A stretch of DNA of 54,149 nt from Desulfatibacillum sp. (GTDB lineage Bacteria > Desulfobacterota > Desulfobacteria > Desulfobacterales > Desulfatibacillaceae), in assembly GCA_016342355.1 (NCBI GenBank), contig JAEINP010000037.1, positions 1 through 54,149 of the forward strand, written 5' to 3'. The position numbers and the translations under genes are program-made. The notes beneath the pieces were generated by a model. It ran no database searches. It saw only the letters and a list, made by a program, of their open reading frames with translations, and was not told the origin of the DNA. Positions 42,215 through 51,418 of the stretch are shown here, piece by piece (the stretch's first letter is position 1; every line of letters starts with the position of its first letter).

Positions 42215-43084
42215 CTAACGTTCCTCCTCGAAGGATACTCCGAACAATCCTTCCGGTCTGATCAGCAGCACCAATATCATGATGGACAGGGCTACCGAAT
42301 CCTTGAGAAATGACCCCATGGGCACCATGAAAACCACCAGGGATTCGGAAAATCCCAGGATGTAAGCGCCAACAAAACTGCCCTCTAAGCTACCCAGACC
42401 GCCAAGCACCACAATGGCAAGCATCATAACCAGGGGATGCATCCACATGGTGGGCTCCACGGTCACCAGGGGCACCACAATGGCCCCGGCGATGGACGCC
42501 AACCCTACAGAAACGGCCATGGTGATCATGGCTACGCCGTTCACATTCATGCCCATGAGGTTCGCTACCTCGCGGTCCTGAGCCGTGGCCCGAATGGCCA
42601 GGCCCGTACGGGTTTTCATCAGGAAAAATCTTGTTGAAATCAGGACAATAATAGCCAGCCCCAGCGCCAACAGGTGCTGGTTGGTGACCCTCACTCCCAA
42701 AACAGTAAGATAGCCGCGCACAAGGGGATTGACTCCCAGATAGTGGCCGCCAAAAATCATGAGAAACACTTCCTGAAGCATCATGGCCACGGCGATGGTG
42801 GAGATGAGCATGGCGGCCTCGTGTTCCTGGATGGGCCGAATGAAGTAATTGTAAATGAGCAATCCCAGGAGGATTGTGAGGAACACGGCAGCCACCATGG
42901 ATACGATGGTTGGCAGGCCCATCATTTTGGTTCCCACATAAATCAGGTATGCCGACGTCATATAAAGAGCGGTGTGGGCGATGTTCACAATGCGCGCCAC
43001 GCCAAGGACCAAGGAAAATCCAATGGCCAGCAAGGCATACACACTACCCTTAATGAGGCCGTCGATAAGAATATCAACAATCAT
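42215..43084 (-). CDS. livH: LivH permease
   Basis: A 289-residue inner-membrane permease of the LivH family with about eight transmembrane segments, including the N-terminal DGLIKGSVYALLAIGFSLVLGVARIVNIAHTALYM signature. The cytoplasmic coupling stretch is IRATAQDREVANLMGMNVN. It pairs with LivM to form the channel. It is 131 bp downstream of the binding-protein gene with a strong hairpin in between, and 1 bp from livM. Confidence 0.9.
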   Translation of the reverse strand: MIVDILIDGLIKGSVYALLAIGFSLVLGVARIVNIAHTALYMTSAYLIYVGTKMMGLPTIVSMVAAVFLTILLGLLIYNYFIRPIQEHEAAMLISTIAVAMMLQEVFLMIFGGHYLGVNPLVRGYLTVLGVRVTNQHLLALGLAIIVLISTRFFLMKTRTGLAIRATAQDREVANLMGMNVNGVAMITMAVSVGLASIAGAIVVPLVTVEPTMWMHPLVMMLAIVVLGGLGSLEGSFVGAYILGFSESLVVFMVPMGSFLKDSVALSIMILVLLIRPEGLFGVSFEEER

Positions 43085-43102
43085 AAATCACCTCACAAGT
43101 TC

Positions 43103-43139
43103 CCGCAGGCGCACCCCGAAAAATTTTGTGCGCCTGCGG
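43103..43139 (-). repeat. Perfect 12-bp stem-loop between the binding protein gene and livH
   Basis: CCGCAGGCGCAC (43103-43114) and GTGCGCCTGCGG (43128-43139) pair perfectly around a 13-nt loop. No T-run follows. An intercistronic stem-loop after a binding protein gene commonly stabilises the upstream mRNA and raises binding protein over permease, as REP hairpins do in other ABC operons. Confidence 0.7.
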
Positions 43140-43215
43140 TCACTCGCCATATGGTTGTGGAAATCGTCCCTCCTCCCTGGCCACAGGGCCGGAAAGGGGG
43201 ACAAAGGAGCGCATT

Positions 43216-44493
43216 TTATTTCTTCCAGTATTCCACCATCCAGGGTGGCAGCTTGAAAGGCACGGAGCCTTCGTAGGTGACGCCCTCCCAGCCATAGGGC
43301 CACACACACTTCATTTCGCCGTCCTGCCACTGGGTTCCCAGGGCGGTCACATAGTCGGGTCCCCAGGTGACATCGTGAGACTTGTCAAACTTAACTTTGC
43401 CTGATGCGGCGATGAATTCGATCTTTTCGAGCTCGGTCACCACGTTGTCAGCCTTGATGGTTCCGGCGTTTTTAATGGCTTGGGCAAGAATCTGGATGGC
43501 ATCGTGGGTGCCTGCCGTGTAGTTTGGCGCTTCTTTGTAAAGCTCTTTGTATTTGTTGTAAAAAGGTATGGTTTTGTCAGTAATTTTGACCGGGGCGTAT
43601 GTGTTGATGGTCAGCACATAATTGCCCGCCCCGTTGGTGGCTTCCCAAAAACCGCTTTTTTGAGCTTCCACATTGATGCCAACCGGGGCGGCTGGAATCT
43701 TAAGTTCGCCCATTTGCTTGGCGAAGGTCAGACCAACGGAAGAAGAAAAGGTTGTGAAAACAATTTGGGCGCCTGCCCTTTGAATAGCGGCGAGTTCAGC
43801 CGAGCAGTCTGTCGCCACCGGCGAGGGGCGCCACACGCCCACCACTTCCATGCCCATCTTTTCGGGGATTGTCTTTTCAGCAGCGGCGACAATGGGATCG
43901 GCCCAGGCGGCTTTTTCAGCCACAATGGCGACCTTGACTTTTTCAATTCCCAATTGTTGCTTGATGATAGCTCCGGCCGTGCCCAGGAGGATAAAGTCCA
44001 CCTTGCCCAGGAAGCTGGAGTTGATGGGGGTCAGACGGAACCAATATTTATAGGTGTCATAGTCGTCCATCACCCGGGTGCAGAGTTTGGGATGAGCTGC
44101 GCCGCAACCTATGAAGATTGTTTTTGATTCCATGGCGATGTCCTGCATCACCAGGACGGCCTCGGTGCGGAATCCGCCCATGAGGAAGTCCACTTTGTGG
44201 CGGCTGACAGCCATTTCCATAGCGTTTGTGGCGTCAGGAATGCTTAGGAATTCGTTGGTATCCACCTTGACTAACTCAATGAGCCGTTTTTCATCGCCCA
44301 CGGTTATGCCTCCGGTCGCGTTGATTTCCTCCGCAGCCATAGTGGCGCCGTTCCAGTGGCCTTCCCCCTGGGTGAAAGACATGGGGCCCAAGATGCCTAT
44401 CTTAATAGGTTTTGCAACTGCCGCCGTCAGGCCTAATCCCCAGGACAGGGCCAGTCCGACCATAAGAAGTAAGACGGTCTTGCTTGACTTCAT
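43216..44493 (-). CDS. Periplasmic substrate-binding protein of the Liv-type ABC transporter
   Basis: A 425-residue type I periplasmic binding protein. A signal peptide is clear (KTVLLLMVGLALSWGLGLTAAVA, cleavage near 26). The mature protein begins KPIKIGILGPMSFTQGEGHWNGATMAAEEINATGG, typical of the LivJ/K-like family for amino acids, urea, aromatic or other carboxylates. The start at 44493 follows GAGGAGGGATG. It is the first gene of the leftward liv operon. The substrate cannot be read from sequence; the acyl-CoA ligase in the operon hints at an organic acid. Confidence 0.9.
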   Translation of the reverse strand: MKSSKTVLLLMVGLALSWGLGLTAAVAKPIKIGILGPMSFTQGEGHWNGATMAAEEINATGGITVGDEKRLIELVKVDTNEFLSIPDATNAMEMAVSRHKVDFLMGGFRTEAVLVMQDIAMESKTIFIGCGAAHPKLCTRVMDDYDTYKYWFRLTPINSSFLGKVDFILLGTAGAIIKQQLGIEKVKVAIVAEKAAWADPIVAAAEKTIPEKMGMEVVGVWRPSPVATDCSAELAAIQRAGAQIVFTTFSSSVGLTFAKQMGELKIPAAPVGINVEAQKSGFWEATNGAGNYVLTINTYAPVKITDKTIPFYNKYKELYKEAPNYTAGTHDAIQILAQAIKNAGTIKADNVVTELEKIEFIAASGKVKFDKSHDVTWGPDYVTALGTQWQDGEMKCVWPYGWEGVTYEGSVPFKLPPWMVEYWKK

Positions 44494-44590
44494 AACATCC
44501 CTCCTCATTTTGTGGGTGAACCACGCCTCTTGTGTGGCGAGCATTCACTCCACCGCACTAGCGTGACAATTTGAAAATACTGTGGGCGAC

Positions 44591-44613
44591 TTACATGTAA
44601 CAAACCGTATATG
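44591..44613 (-). promoter_or_regulatory. Upstream sites of the liv operon promoter
   Basis: On the minus strand a TATACG half-site (44606-44611 read leftwards) lies just upstream of TTGTTA, which after about 18 bp is followed by TATTTT. This is a plausible promoter for the binding protein gene. The palindrome TTACATGTAA (44591-44600) sits right after the -35. Confidence 0.35.
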
Positions 44614-45002
44614 ACCGGGATTGGCCGCAGAAGGAGACAGGGCTTCAAAGCGGCAGGGTGTTGGGGACTCAGGACCAGAGGGAAATTATGGACCATGCGT
44701 CGGGTTAACACTCCTGGCGATGACATGGGAATGGGAGGTTTTCCAATGATTCCTCCAGGCCTTATCAGCAGGCCTCAACCAGCATTCCAGCATGGGATGG
44801 CATTCAGGGCCACGGAATTCATCCGATTGTGTAAATGCCGTCCAGCCGTTCCCGGCTATGAACCTTCGATCTATTGCAACCAAGCGAAGGTTTGTATTTA
44901 TGGTTACCAAGCCTGAGTGTCCGGCGGCTCGGATTAGGATCATGCTATTGGGACTTGCCCGATTTTACGGGGCTAAGGAAACGAAAATGGAGCAAAAAGA
45001 AC

Positions 45003-45043
45003 CGTATAGAGTATATGCTCGCTATACGTTTAGTTGACGTATA
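45003..45043. promoter_or_regulatory. Cluster of CGTATA half-sites, candidate MerR operator
   Basis: CGTATAG (45003-45009) and CTATACG (45022-45028) are perfect inverted repeats 12 bp apart. TATACGT (45023-45029) and ACGTATA (45037-45043) form a second, overlapping perfect inverted pair. A further CGTATA lies at 44606-44611. Two nested dyads with a common half-site fit cooperative binding by a dimeric regulator such as the MerR protein at 45340. TTGACG (45034-45039) overlaps the second dyad. Confidence 0.55.
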
Positions 45044-45339
45044 TGAAACTTATGCTTTATTTTTATTAAACAGTAGGATATATTGTCAAGCACTATTTGA
45101 TTTGATAGTGAATTTCATAATCTGATTTTACATTTTTTCAGCGCCGGGACGGGTTTCAGGCCCTCCCGCAAGTCCTCATTTTCACCCCTACGCGCCCTTG
45201 ACCCTCTCGAGGCCTCCCTTCCGGGATACGGTCAAGGCCAGAAAAATATATACGCCGGTTGCACTGGTGGTTCCATTCCGGCATAGCGTTTTGGTTTAGG
45301 GCTATCATCGGCCCCAAAGATAGACAGGAGGCAGGATTT

Positions 45340-46035
45340 ATGAAAATTAGTGAATTGGTCAATCGCACGGGAGTGCCCAAACAAACCATCCATTATTACA
45401 TCAGGGCCGGTCTTTTGCCCAAACCGGAAAAAACGGGCAGTAACTCCGCTGATTATGACAAAAGCTATGTGGAACGGATTCACCTGATCAAGGAATTGCA
45501 GAACGATTTCTTTTTTCCCCTTCCCACCATTAAAAAGGTGCTGTGGGAACACAGGAGCGCCAGCAAACAAGCCATGCTCAAATTGCGCATGGAGTTTTTC
45601 AGGCCCATGGAGCATTACCTGGGAACCGGCGTCATGGGAGACGAGGCATTTTTGCAAGCCACAGGCCTGGCTGCCAGATGGCTCCCCCAGCTTAAGGATT
45701 GGGGCCTCATTAGCTCTAAAATAGAAAACGGCGAAAACGTATACTCCCAGGATGACGTGAGCATTGCCAAAGTCATGGTCACCATGGCCAAGTCGGGAAT
45801 CAACCGCAAGTCCAACTTTCATCCCGAAATCACCATGCCCATGCTGGCCAAGCAATTCTACGGCATAGCAAGGATCCTTATCGACGACTTCCAGCAGGCC
45901 ACTATAGACACCAAGACCGGCGACAAACAGGAACTGGCCATGCGCGGGCATGAAGTCATGGGTGTTTTATTTTATCATTTATATAGAAAATTCGCCCGGG
46001 AGTATATTCAGGAGACATCCTCCAACGGCAAGTAG
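45340..46035 (+). CDS. MerR-family transcriptional regulator
   Basis: A 231-residue regulator. The N-terminal winged helix-turn-helix is typical of MerR (MKISELVNRTGVPKQTIHYYIRAGLLPKPEKT, then KSYVERIHLIKELQ). The remaining 160 residues are helical, longer than in metal-sensing members, and have no cysteine pairs, which suggests a small-molecule ligand. GACAGGAGGCAGG lies before ATG 45340. It is divergent from the Liv/acyl-CoA ligase operon and is the likely regulator of it, with the CGTATA cluster upstream as candidate operator. Confidence 0.85.
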   Translation: MKISELVNRTGVPKQTIHYYIRAGLLPKPEKTGSNSADYDKSYVERIHLIKELQNDFFFPLPTIKKVLWEHRSASKQAMLKLRMEFFRPMEHYLGTGVMGDEAFLQATGLAARWLPQLKDWGLISSKIENGENVYSQDDVSIAKVMVTMAKSGINRKSNFHPEITMPMLAKQFYGIARILIDDFQQATIDTKTGDKQELAMRGHEVMGVLFYHLYRKFAREYIQETSSNGK

Positions 46036-46114
46036 AGCCCTCTTCCTGGTGCGGGAGAGCGAGAACGGCCAATATCCGGAAGTTTGATCCTATTTCCAGA
46101 CAAAAGAATCAATC

Positions 46115-46720
46115 ATGCAGGAAACATACTCCAAACACGCTTCCCAATACGCCGCGGCTTACGAACTGGCAAGCCCGGAAGAGGTCCACGCCTCCTGGCT
46201 GCATCTTATCCCCAAGGCAAGGTCCCGGGTCCTGGACGTGGGGGCAGGGTCGGGACGAGACGCGGCTTGGCTGGCGTCCAAAGGCCATCATGTGACAGCC
46301 GTTGAGCCCTCGAAAGCCATGCGGGAAACCGCCCGGAAACTTCATCCCGATTCTTCCGTACGTTGGATCAATGACGCCCTTCCGGCCCTGGACACAGTGC
46401 ATGCTTTGAAAATCAAATTTGACCTGATCCTTGCCAATGCGGTGTGGATACATGTGTCTCCCCCAGACCGTACCCGGGCCATGGCCTCCCTGGCATCGCT
46501 CCTGGAAGATAACGGCGTCCTGATCATAACTCTCAGACATGGACCTTCCCCGGACAAACGGATCATGCATGACTGCTCGGAGAAAGAGCTTGCCCGATTG
46601 GCCCAATCCCAAGGCCTGGAAATCATTTTGCAAGCCGCCATGGCCGATGCTCTGGGTCGTAAGGAGGTCACATGGACCCACATGGCCTTCATCCCCCGGG
46701 CAGACATCCATGAAAAGTAA
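46115..46720 (+). CDS. Class I SAM-dependent methyltransferase
   Basis: A 201-residue methyltransferase. Motif I is VLDVGAGSGRDAAWLA (residues 38-53), followed by VTAVEPSKAM, and a later FDLILANAVWIHV that corresponds to motif IV. The family methylates many substrates; nothing here specifies one. It starts at ATG 46115, 79 bp after the MerR stop, with no strong ribosome binding site. It stands between the MerR gene and the SDR operon on the same strand. Confidence 0.8.
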   Translation: MQETYSKHASQYAAAYELASPEEVHASWLHLIPKARSRVLDVGAGSGRDAAWLASKGHHVTAVEPSKAMRETARKLHPDSSVRWINDALPALDTVHALKIKFDLILANAVWIHVSPPDRTRAMASLASLLEDNGVLIITLRHGPSPDKRIMHDCSEKELARLAQSQGLEIILQAAMADALGRKEVTWTHMAFIPRADIHEK

Positions 46721-46826
46721 CGGATAGTCGCTTGGTTGTGAAATATTTTACCAATTAGTGTATTGAAAACCATTGCTCCCAAGGGTTGCCCTGGCAGATA
46801 TTCCTTTTTACACATTCTATCAATAG

Positions 46827-46840
46827 AACGAGCGTTCGTT
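46827..46840. promoter_or_regulatory. TetR-type operator before the SDR/HAD dehydrogenase pair
   Basis: AACGAGCGTTCGTT matches its own reverse complement at 12 of 14 positions, the pattern of TetR boxes that control fatty-acid oxidation genes (AACGANCGTTCGTT-like). TTGACA follows at 46846-46851, so a bound repressor would sit just upstream of or over the -35. The regulator itself is not obviously in the window. Confidence 0.5.
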
Positions 46841-46924
46841 TTTTCTTGACAAAATCCGCCCGCATGATAAGCCAATAACCCGATGGAAAATCAATACCAA
46901 AACCCATAGCAAGGAGGCCCCCCC

Positions 46925-47686
46925 ATGACAGTCAGCTTTTCTCTGGAAGGAAAAACAGCCCTTATCACCGGCGCCAGCCGCGGCATCGGCGAGGCCGTCG
47001 CCCACACCCTGGCGGAAAACGGAGCCCATTGCATTCTGGTAAGCAGAAAAGCGGAAGCTCTGGAAACCGTGGCGCAGGCCATTAGGGAAAAGGGCGGCAA
47101 GGCCGACGTAATGCCCTGCCACATGGGAGACTTGGGGCAAATCCAGGCTTTGTTCCAGGAAGTGGAAAAACGTTTTGGAAAACTGGACATCCTGGTGAAC
47201 AATGCCGCCACCAATCCCTTTTTCGGCGCCATGGCCGACGCAGACGAGGGCGTTTGGAACAAAACCTTTGAGGTCAACCTCAAGGGACCATTTTTTATGT
47301 GCAAGTACGCCTCCAAGCTCATGCAAAAGGGCGGCGGGGGCGCCATTGTCAACGTGTCTTCCATTAACGGCGTCAGGCCCGCCTTGTTCCAGGGAATCTA
47401 CTCCATCACCAAGGCGGCGCTTATTTCCATGACCCGCGCCTTTGCCAATGAACTCGGGCAATATAACATCCGGGTGAACGCCCTGTGCCCCGGGCTGACC
47501 AGGACCAAATTCGCCCAGGTGCTTTTTGAAAATGAAGAGGTCAAGGACTCTCTCATGAAGGATGTCCCCCTGGGCAGGCATGCCGAACCCGAAGAAATGG
47601 CGGGAACGGTCCTCTATCTGGTTTCGGACGCCTCCTCCTACACCACAGGCGCCAGTGTTATTTGCGACGGCGGATTTTTGGCATAA
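46925..47686 (+). CDS. Short-chain dehydrogenase/reductase (FabG-like)
   Basis: A 253-residue SDR. It has the NAD(P)-binding TGASRGIGEA (about residues 14-23), NNAA (about 93) and catalytic Ser-Tyr-Lys in SSINGVRPALFQGIYSITKAAL, and the family C-terminus CDGGFLA. It probably reduces or oxidises a 3-hydroxyacyl intermediate, as suggested by the 3-hydroxyacyl-CoA dehydrogenase gene 45 bp downstream. AAGGAGGCCCCCCC precedes ATG 46925. A TetR-type box lies upstream. Confidence 0.87.
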   Translation: MTVSFSLEGKTALITGASRGIGEAVAHTLAENGAHCILVSRKAEALETVAQAIREKGGKADVMPCHMGDLGQIQALFQEVEKRFGKLDILVNNAATNPFFGAMADADEGVWNKTFEVNLKGPFFMCKYASKLMQKGGGGAIVNVSSINGVRPALFQGIYSITKAALISMTRAFANELGQYNIRVNALCPGLTRTKFAQVLFENEEVKDSLMKDVPLGRHAEPEEMAGTVLYLVSDASSYTTGASVICDGGFLA

Positions 47687-47731
47687 CCGGATTCCGAATT
47701 TTCGGACCATACTTCCCTGGAGGGATACAGT

Positions 47732-48640
47732 GTGAACAGCGAAGACATCCAAAAGGTACTGATTCTGGGAGCTGGCACCATGGGCCACCAGATAGGCTTT
47801 TTGTGCGCCACCCATGGTTTGGAAGTGGCAGTATTTGATATCAGCGAAGAAAGCCTTACGGCCGCCCAAGGCAAGGTTCAAAAACTGGCCAGGCGGTTTG
47901 TGAAGATGGAAAAGCTGGACCAGGCCGGGGCCGAGGCGGCTTTCAACCGTATGTCCTTTACCTCGAATCCCCAACGCGCCGCAAAAGACGCGGACATCAT
48001 CAGCGAGTCCGTGCCGGAAAACCCGGAAGTGAAAGGAAATATTTTCAGGCAGTTCCACGAGCTGTGCCCGGAACATACTTTGTTCACCACAAACACCTCC
48101 ACCTTAGTGCCCTCCATGTTTGCGGAGGCCTCGGGAAGGCCGGAAAAACTGGCGGCTCTGCATTTTCATGATGTGGCGTTCAATAACGTGGTGGACATTA
48201 TGCCCCACCCGGGTACGTCCCCGGACACCGTGGAAAAACTCAAGGCGTTTGCCGAAAGAACCGGCTTGATCGCCATTGTGTTGAACAGGGAAAACCCGGG
48301 TTATCTATTTAACAGCATGCTGACTGAATGGTTTCGGGCCGCCCAGTCCCTGGCTGCCAGGGAAGTGGCAAGCCCCCGGGATATTGACCGGGCCTGGATG
48401 GGAGTCATGGGTGTGGGCGCAGGACCCTTTGGGATTATGGATTCCATAGGCCTGGACACGGTCCATAGCATTACCCGTTTCTGGGCTGAAAAAACGGAAG
48501 ACCCCCGAGCCATGGAAAACGCGGCATTCATGAAGACTTTTGTGGACAAAGGCGAATTGGGAGTTAAAACTGGCAAGGGGGTTTACACCTACCCCGGCCC
48601 GGAATTCAAACACCCGGATTTCCTGAAAGGCCACAAATAG
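47732..48640 (+). CDS. 3-hydroxyacyl-CoA dehydrogenase
   Basis: A 302-residue NAD-dependent 3-hydroxyacyl/3-hydroxybutyryl-CoA dehydrogenase. The Rossmann motif is ILGAGTMGHQIGFL (residues 10-23). Others are ESVPENPEVKGNIF, ALHFHDVAFNNVVDIMP with the catalytic His, and NRENPGYLFNSML. The start is GTG 47732 after CTGGAGGGATACA. It is the second gene of the pair with the SDR. These would act in beta-oxidation or butyrate/crotonate metabolism of acyl-CoA. Confidence 0.88.
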   Translation: MNSEDIQKVLILGAGTMGHQIGFLCATHGLEVAVFDISEESLTAAQGKVQKLARRFVKMEKLDQAGAEAAFNRMSFTSNPQRAAKDADIISESVPENPEVKGNIFRQFHELCPEHTLFTTNTSTLVPSMFAEASGRPEKLAALHFHDVAFNNVVDIMPHPGTSPDTVEKLKAFAERTGLIAIVLNRENPGYLFNSMLTEWFRAAQSLAAREVASPRDIDRAWMGVMGVGAGPFGIMDSIGLDTVHSITRFWAEKTEDPRAMENAAFMKTFVDKGELGVKTGKGVYTYPGPEFKHPDFLKGHK

Positions 48641-48685
48641 AAAAGGCTGTTTCCCGGCTCATTTGACTGAAATTTCGATTTATGG

Positions 48686-48755
48686 ACCTCCCCTCCTTGG
48701 GAAAACCATGGTTGCCCGTCCTCTTTCCCGGGACGGGGAGGTTCCCATCTTTTTT
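48686..48755 (+). terminator. Probable terminator after the dehydrogenase pair
   Basis: ACCTCCCC (48686-48693) pairs with GGGGAGGT (48735-48742), and inside it GGGAAA (48699-48704) pairs with TTTCCC (48724-48729). TCCCATCTTTTTT follows. The nested stems and T-run fit a rho-independent terminator, though the loop is long. Confidence 0.5.
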
Positions 48756-48870
48756 CTCATCTTCCAATTCCCGTCTCAAGTATGCCCTTTAGCTCCTGTT
48801 CCATGCTTAAACCATTTTGGGTATTGACACCAACACCCTGCCCCTTTATTGGAAGGGGGAATGTTCCATG

Positions 48871-48913
48871 GTGCCCCTAATTCGATTCTGCTTTTGTGAA
48901 CGCAACTTGGCAT
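48871..48913. repeat. Inverted half copy of the dispersed palindromic element
   Basis: The reverse complement (ATGCCAAGTTGCGTTCACAA, then AAGCAGAATCGAATTAGGGG and CAC) matches the left outer arm of the element at 23849-23893 with few mismatches. Only the left half is present. It lies 30 bp upstream of the tag gene. Confidence 0.65.
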
Positions 48914-48940
48914 CAAAAATAGTTTATAAAGGTACTTTCA

Positions 48941-49501
48941 ATGAAAATCCGTTGCCCCTGGTCCGGAGATGACCCGGATTATATAACCTATCATGATGTG
49001 GAGTGGGGTGCGCCTTGCCACGATGACCTGAGGCTGTTTGAGTTTTTGCTCCTGGAAGGCGCCCAGGCCGGACTCTCATGGCTAACTATCCTCAGAAAAC
49101 GACCCAATTATCATCGGGCCTTTGACGCCTTTGATCCTGAAAAAATCGCCCGGTACGATTCTCAGAAGCAGGAAGCCCTGGTCCAGGATTCCGGGATTGT
49201 CCGCAACCGCCTGAAGATCCGTTCCGCCGTGCAAAACGCCCGGGCTTTTCTGGATGTACAGGAAGCGTTCGGTTCGTTTGATTCCTATATCTGGCGATTT
49301 GTGGACGGGGTTCCCATCCGAAACGCCTGGAAGGCCATGGAGGAGATTCCGGCCCAGACGCCCCTGGCCCTGGCCATGAGCAAGGACCTTAAAAAGAGGG
49401 GATTCAATTTTGTCGGTCCCACCATTTGTTACGCTTACATGCAGTCCATGGGTATGGTCAACGACCACCTTGTGGATTGTTTTCGATACAGTGAAGTCTG
49501 A
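48941..49501 (+). CDS. tag: DNA-3-methyladenine glycosylase I
   Basis: A 186-residue Tag enzyme that excises 3-methyladenine from alkylated DNA. Signature parts are CPWSGDDPDYITYHDVEWG (with Cys5 and His18 as zinc ligands), LEGAQAGLSWLTILRKR with the catalytic environment, and KKRGFNFVGPTICYAYMQSMGMVNDHLVDCF carrying the C-terminal His and Cys ligands. The length is normal. The start follows GGTACTTTCA without a strong site. It is 2 bp upstream of the acyltransferase gene. Confidence 0.93.
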   Translation: MKIRCPWSGDDPDYITYHDVEWGAPCHDDLRLFEFLLLEGAQAGLSWLTILRKRPNYHRAFDAFDPEKIARYDSQKQEALVQDSGIVRNRLKIRSAVQNARAFLDVQEAFGSFDSYIWRFVDGVPIRNAWKAMEEIPAQTPLALAMSKDLKKRGFNFVGPTICYAYMQSMGMVNDHLVDCFRYSEV

Positions 49502-49503
49502 TA

Positions 49504-50340
49504 ATGCCAAAAAAAAATGATCGCTTCAAGCCGCCCTTTTCAGCAGAGTTTATGGACCTTCTCCAGGTTTTGCCCAATTGGTATTTCAAGCCCCTGATTT
49601 TTGGACTGGACAATGTGGACGCCTCCCGCCCCCACCTGTATGTAGGCAACCATACCATTTACGGAGTCATGGACGCCCCCCTGTATACGGTGGCTTTATA
49701 CAAAAAAACAGGCGTGTTTATGCGGGGTCTTGGCGACCGTTTTCATTTTGAAATTCCGGGGTGGAAACATTTTCTGGAGGCCTTTGGCGTGGTGGAAGGC
49801 TCCCCGGAAAACTGCGCCAGACTCATGGAAGCGGGAGAGGACATCCTGGTCTTTCCTGGAGGCGGCAGGGAGGTCTGCCGCAGAAAAGGCGAACAGCACA
49901 ACCTCATCTGGAAGGAACGGGCAGGTTTTGCCAGGCTGGCCGTGGAGTACGGATATCCCATTGTTCCCATCGCCTCCCTGGGGCCGGACTATGCGTTTTC
50001 CATCCTCCTGGACGGGGAAGACGTCATGGAATCCCTGCCGGGAAGGTTGTTGACCCGTATTCCCGGATTCAGGGAATTGGTCCGGGACGGAGAGGCTATT
50101 CCTCCCCTGGCAAGAGGCCTGGGTCTCAGTGTTTTGCCACGGCCTGAGCGGTTCTATTTTTATTTTGGTCAGGCAATTGAAACAGAACCCTTTGCCGGCG
50201 GCGCAGATGACCCCCAGACGGTATTGGAAGTGCGGGAAAAAACCGCCTTGGCCATCAACACCATGATGGAAAGCCTTAAAAATTACCGGAAATCCGATCC
50301 CGAACAAGGACTGGTGCGCAGGATACTTAACCGGTTTTGA
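49504..50340 (+). CDS. LPLAT/PlsC-like acyltransferase
   Basis: A 278-residue protein of the lysophospholipid/diacylglycerol acyltransferase type. The acceptor motif is GNHTIYGVMDAPL (residues 41-53, His-x6-Asp, a variant of the NHx4D box). The later FPGGGREV corresponds to the FPEG/GGR motif, followed by APIASLGPDYAF-like. No membrane helix is obvious. It probably transfers acyl groups to a lipid or sugar acceptor. The start is 2 bp after the tag stop, so the two genes are coupled. Confidence 0.8.
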   Translation: MPKKNDRFKPPFSAEFMDLLQVLPNWYFKPLIFGLDNVDASRPHLYVGNHTIYGVMDAPLYTVALYKKTGVFMRGLGDRFHFEIPGWKHFLEAFGVVEGSPENCARLMEAGEDILVFPGGGREVCRRKGEQHNLIWKERAGFARLAVEYGYPIVPIASLGPDYAFSILLDGEDVMESLPGRLLTRIPGFRELVRDGEAIPPLARGLGLSVLPRPERFYFYFGQAIETEPFAGGADDPQTVLEVREKTALAINTMMESLKNYRKSDPEQGLVRRILNRF

Positions 50341-50404
50341 TGGTGGCCAGCCACTTATTTTTTGTCCGGCCTCATTATTTTCAGGGATGGCGCCATGGGC
50401 GCAT

Positions 50405-51379
<975 letters not shown>

Positions 51380-51418
51380 ATTGCCAACAATTTAGCACAA
51401 TCTCCACGGGGAATCAAT

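Larger units (their letters stand above)
44494..45339. other. Divergent regulatory region between the liv operon and the MerR gene
   Basis: An 846-bp stretch without a convincing gene. Small frames exist, but they have no ribosome binding site or recognisable product. It contains an 8-bp inverted repeat (AACCTTCG 44861-44868 with CGAAGGTT 44885-44892), a TTACATGTAA palindrome (44591-44600) and four CGTATA half-sites. Possible remnants of a lost gene cannot be excluded. Confidence 0.5.
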
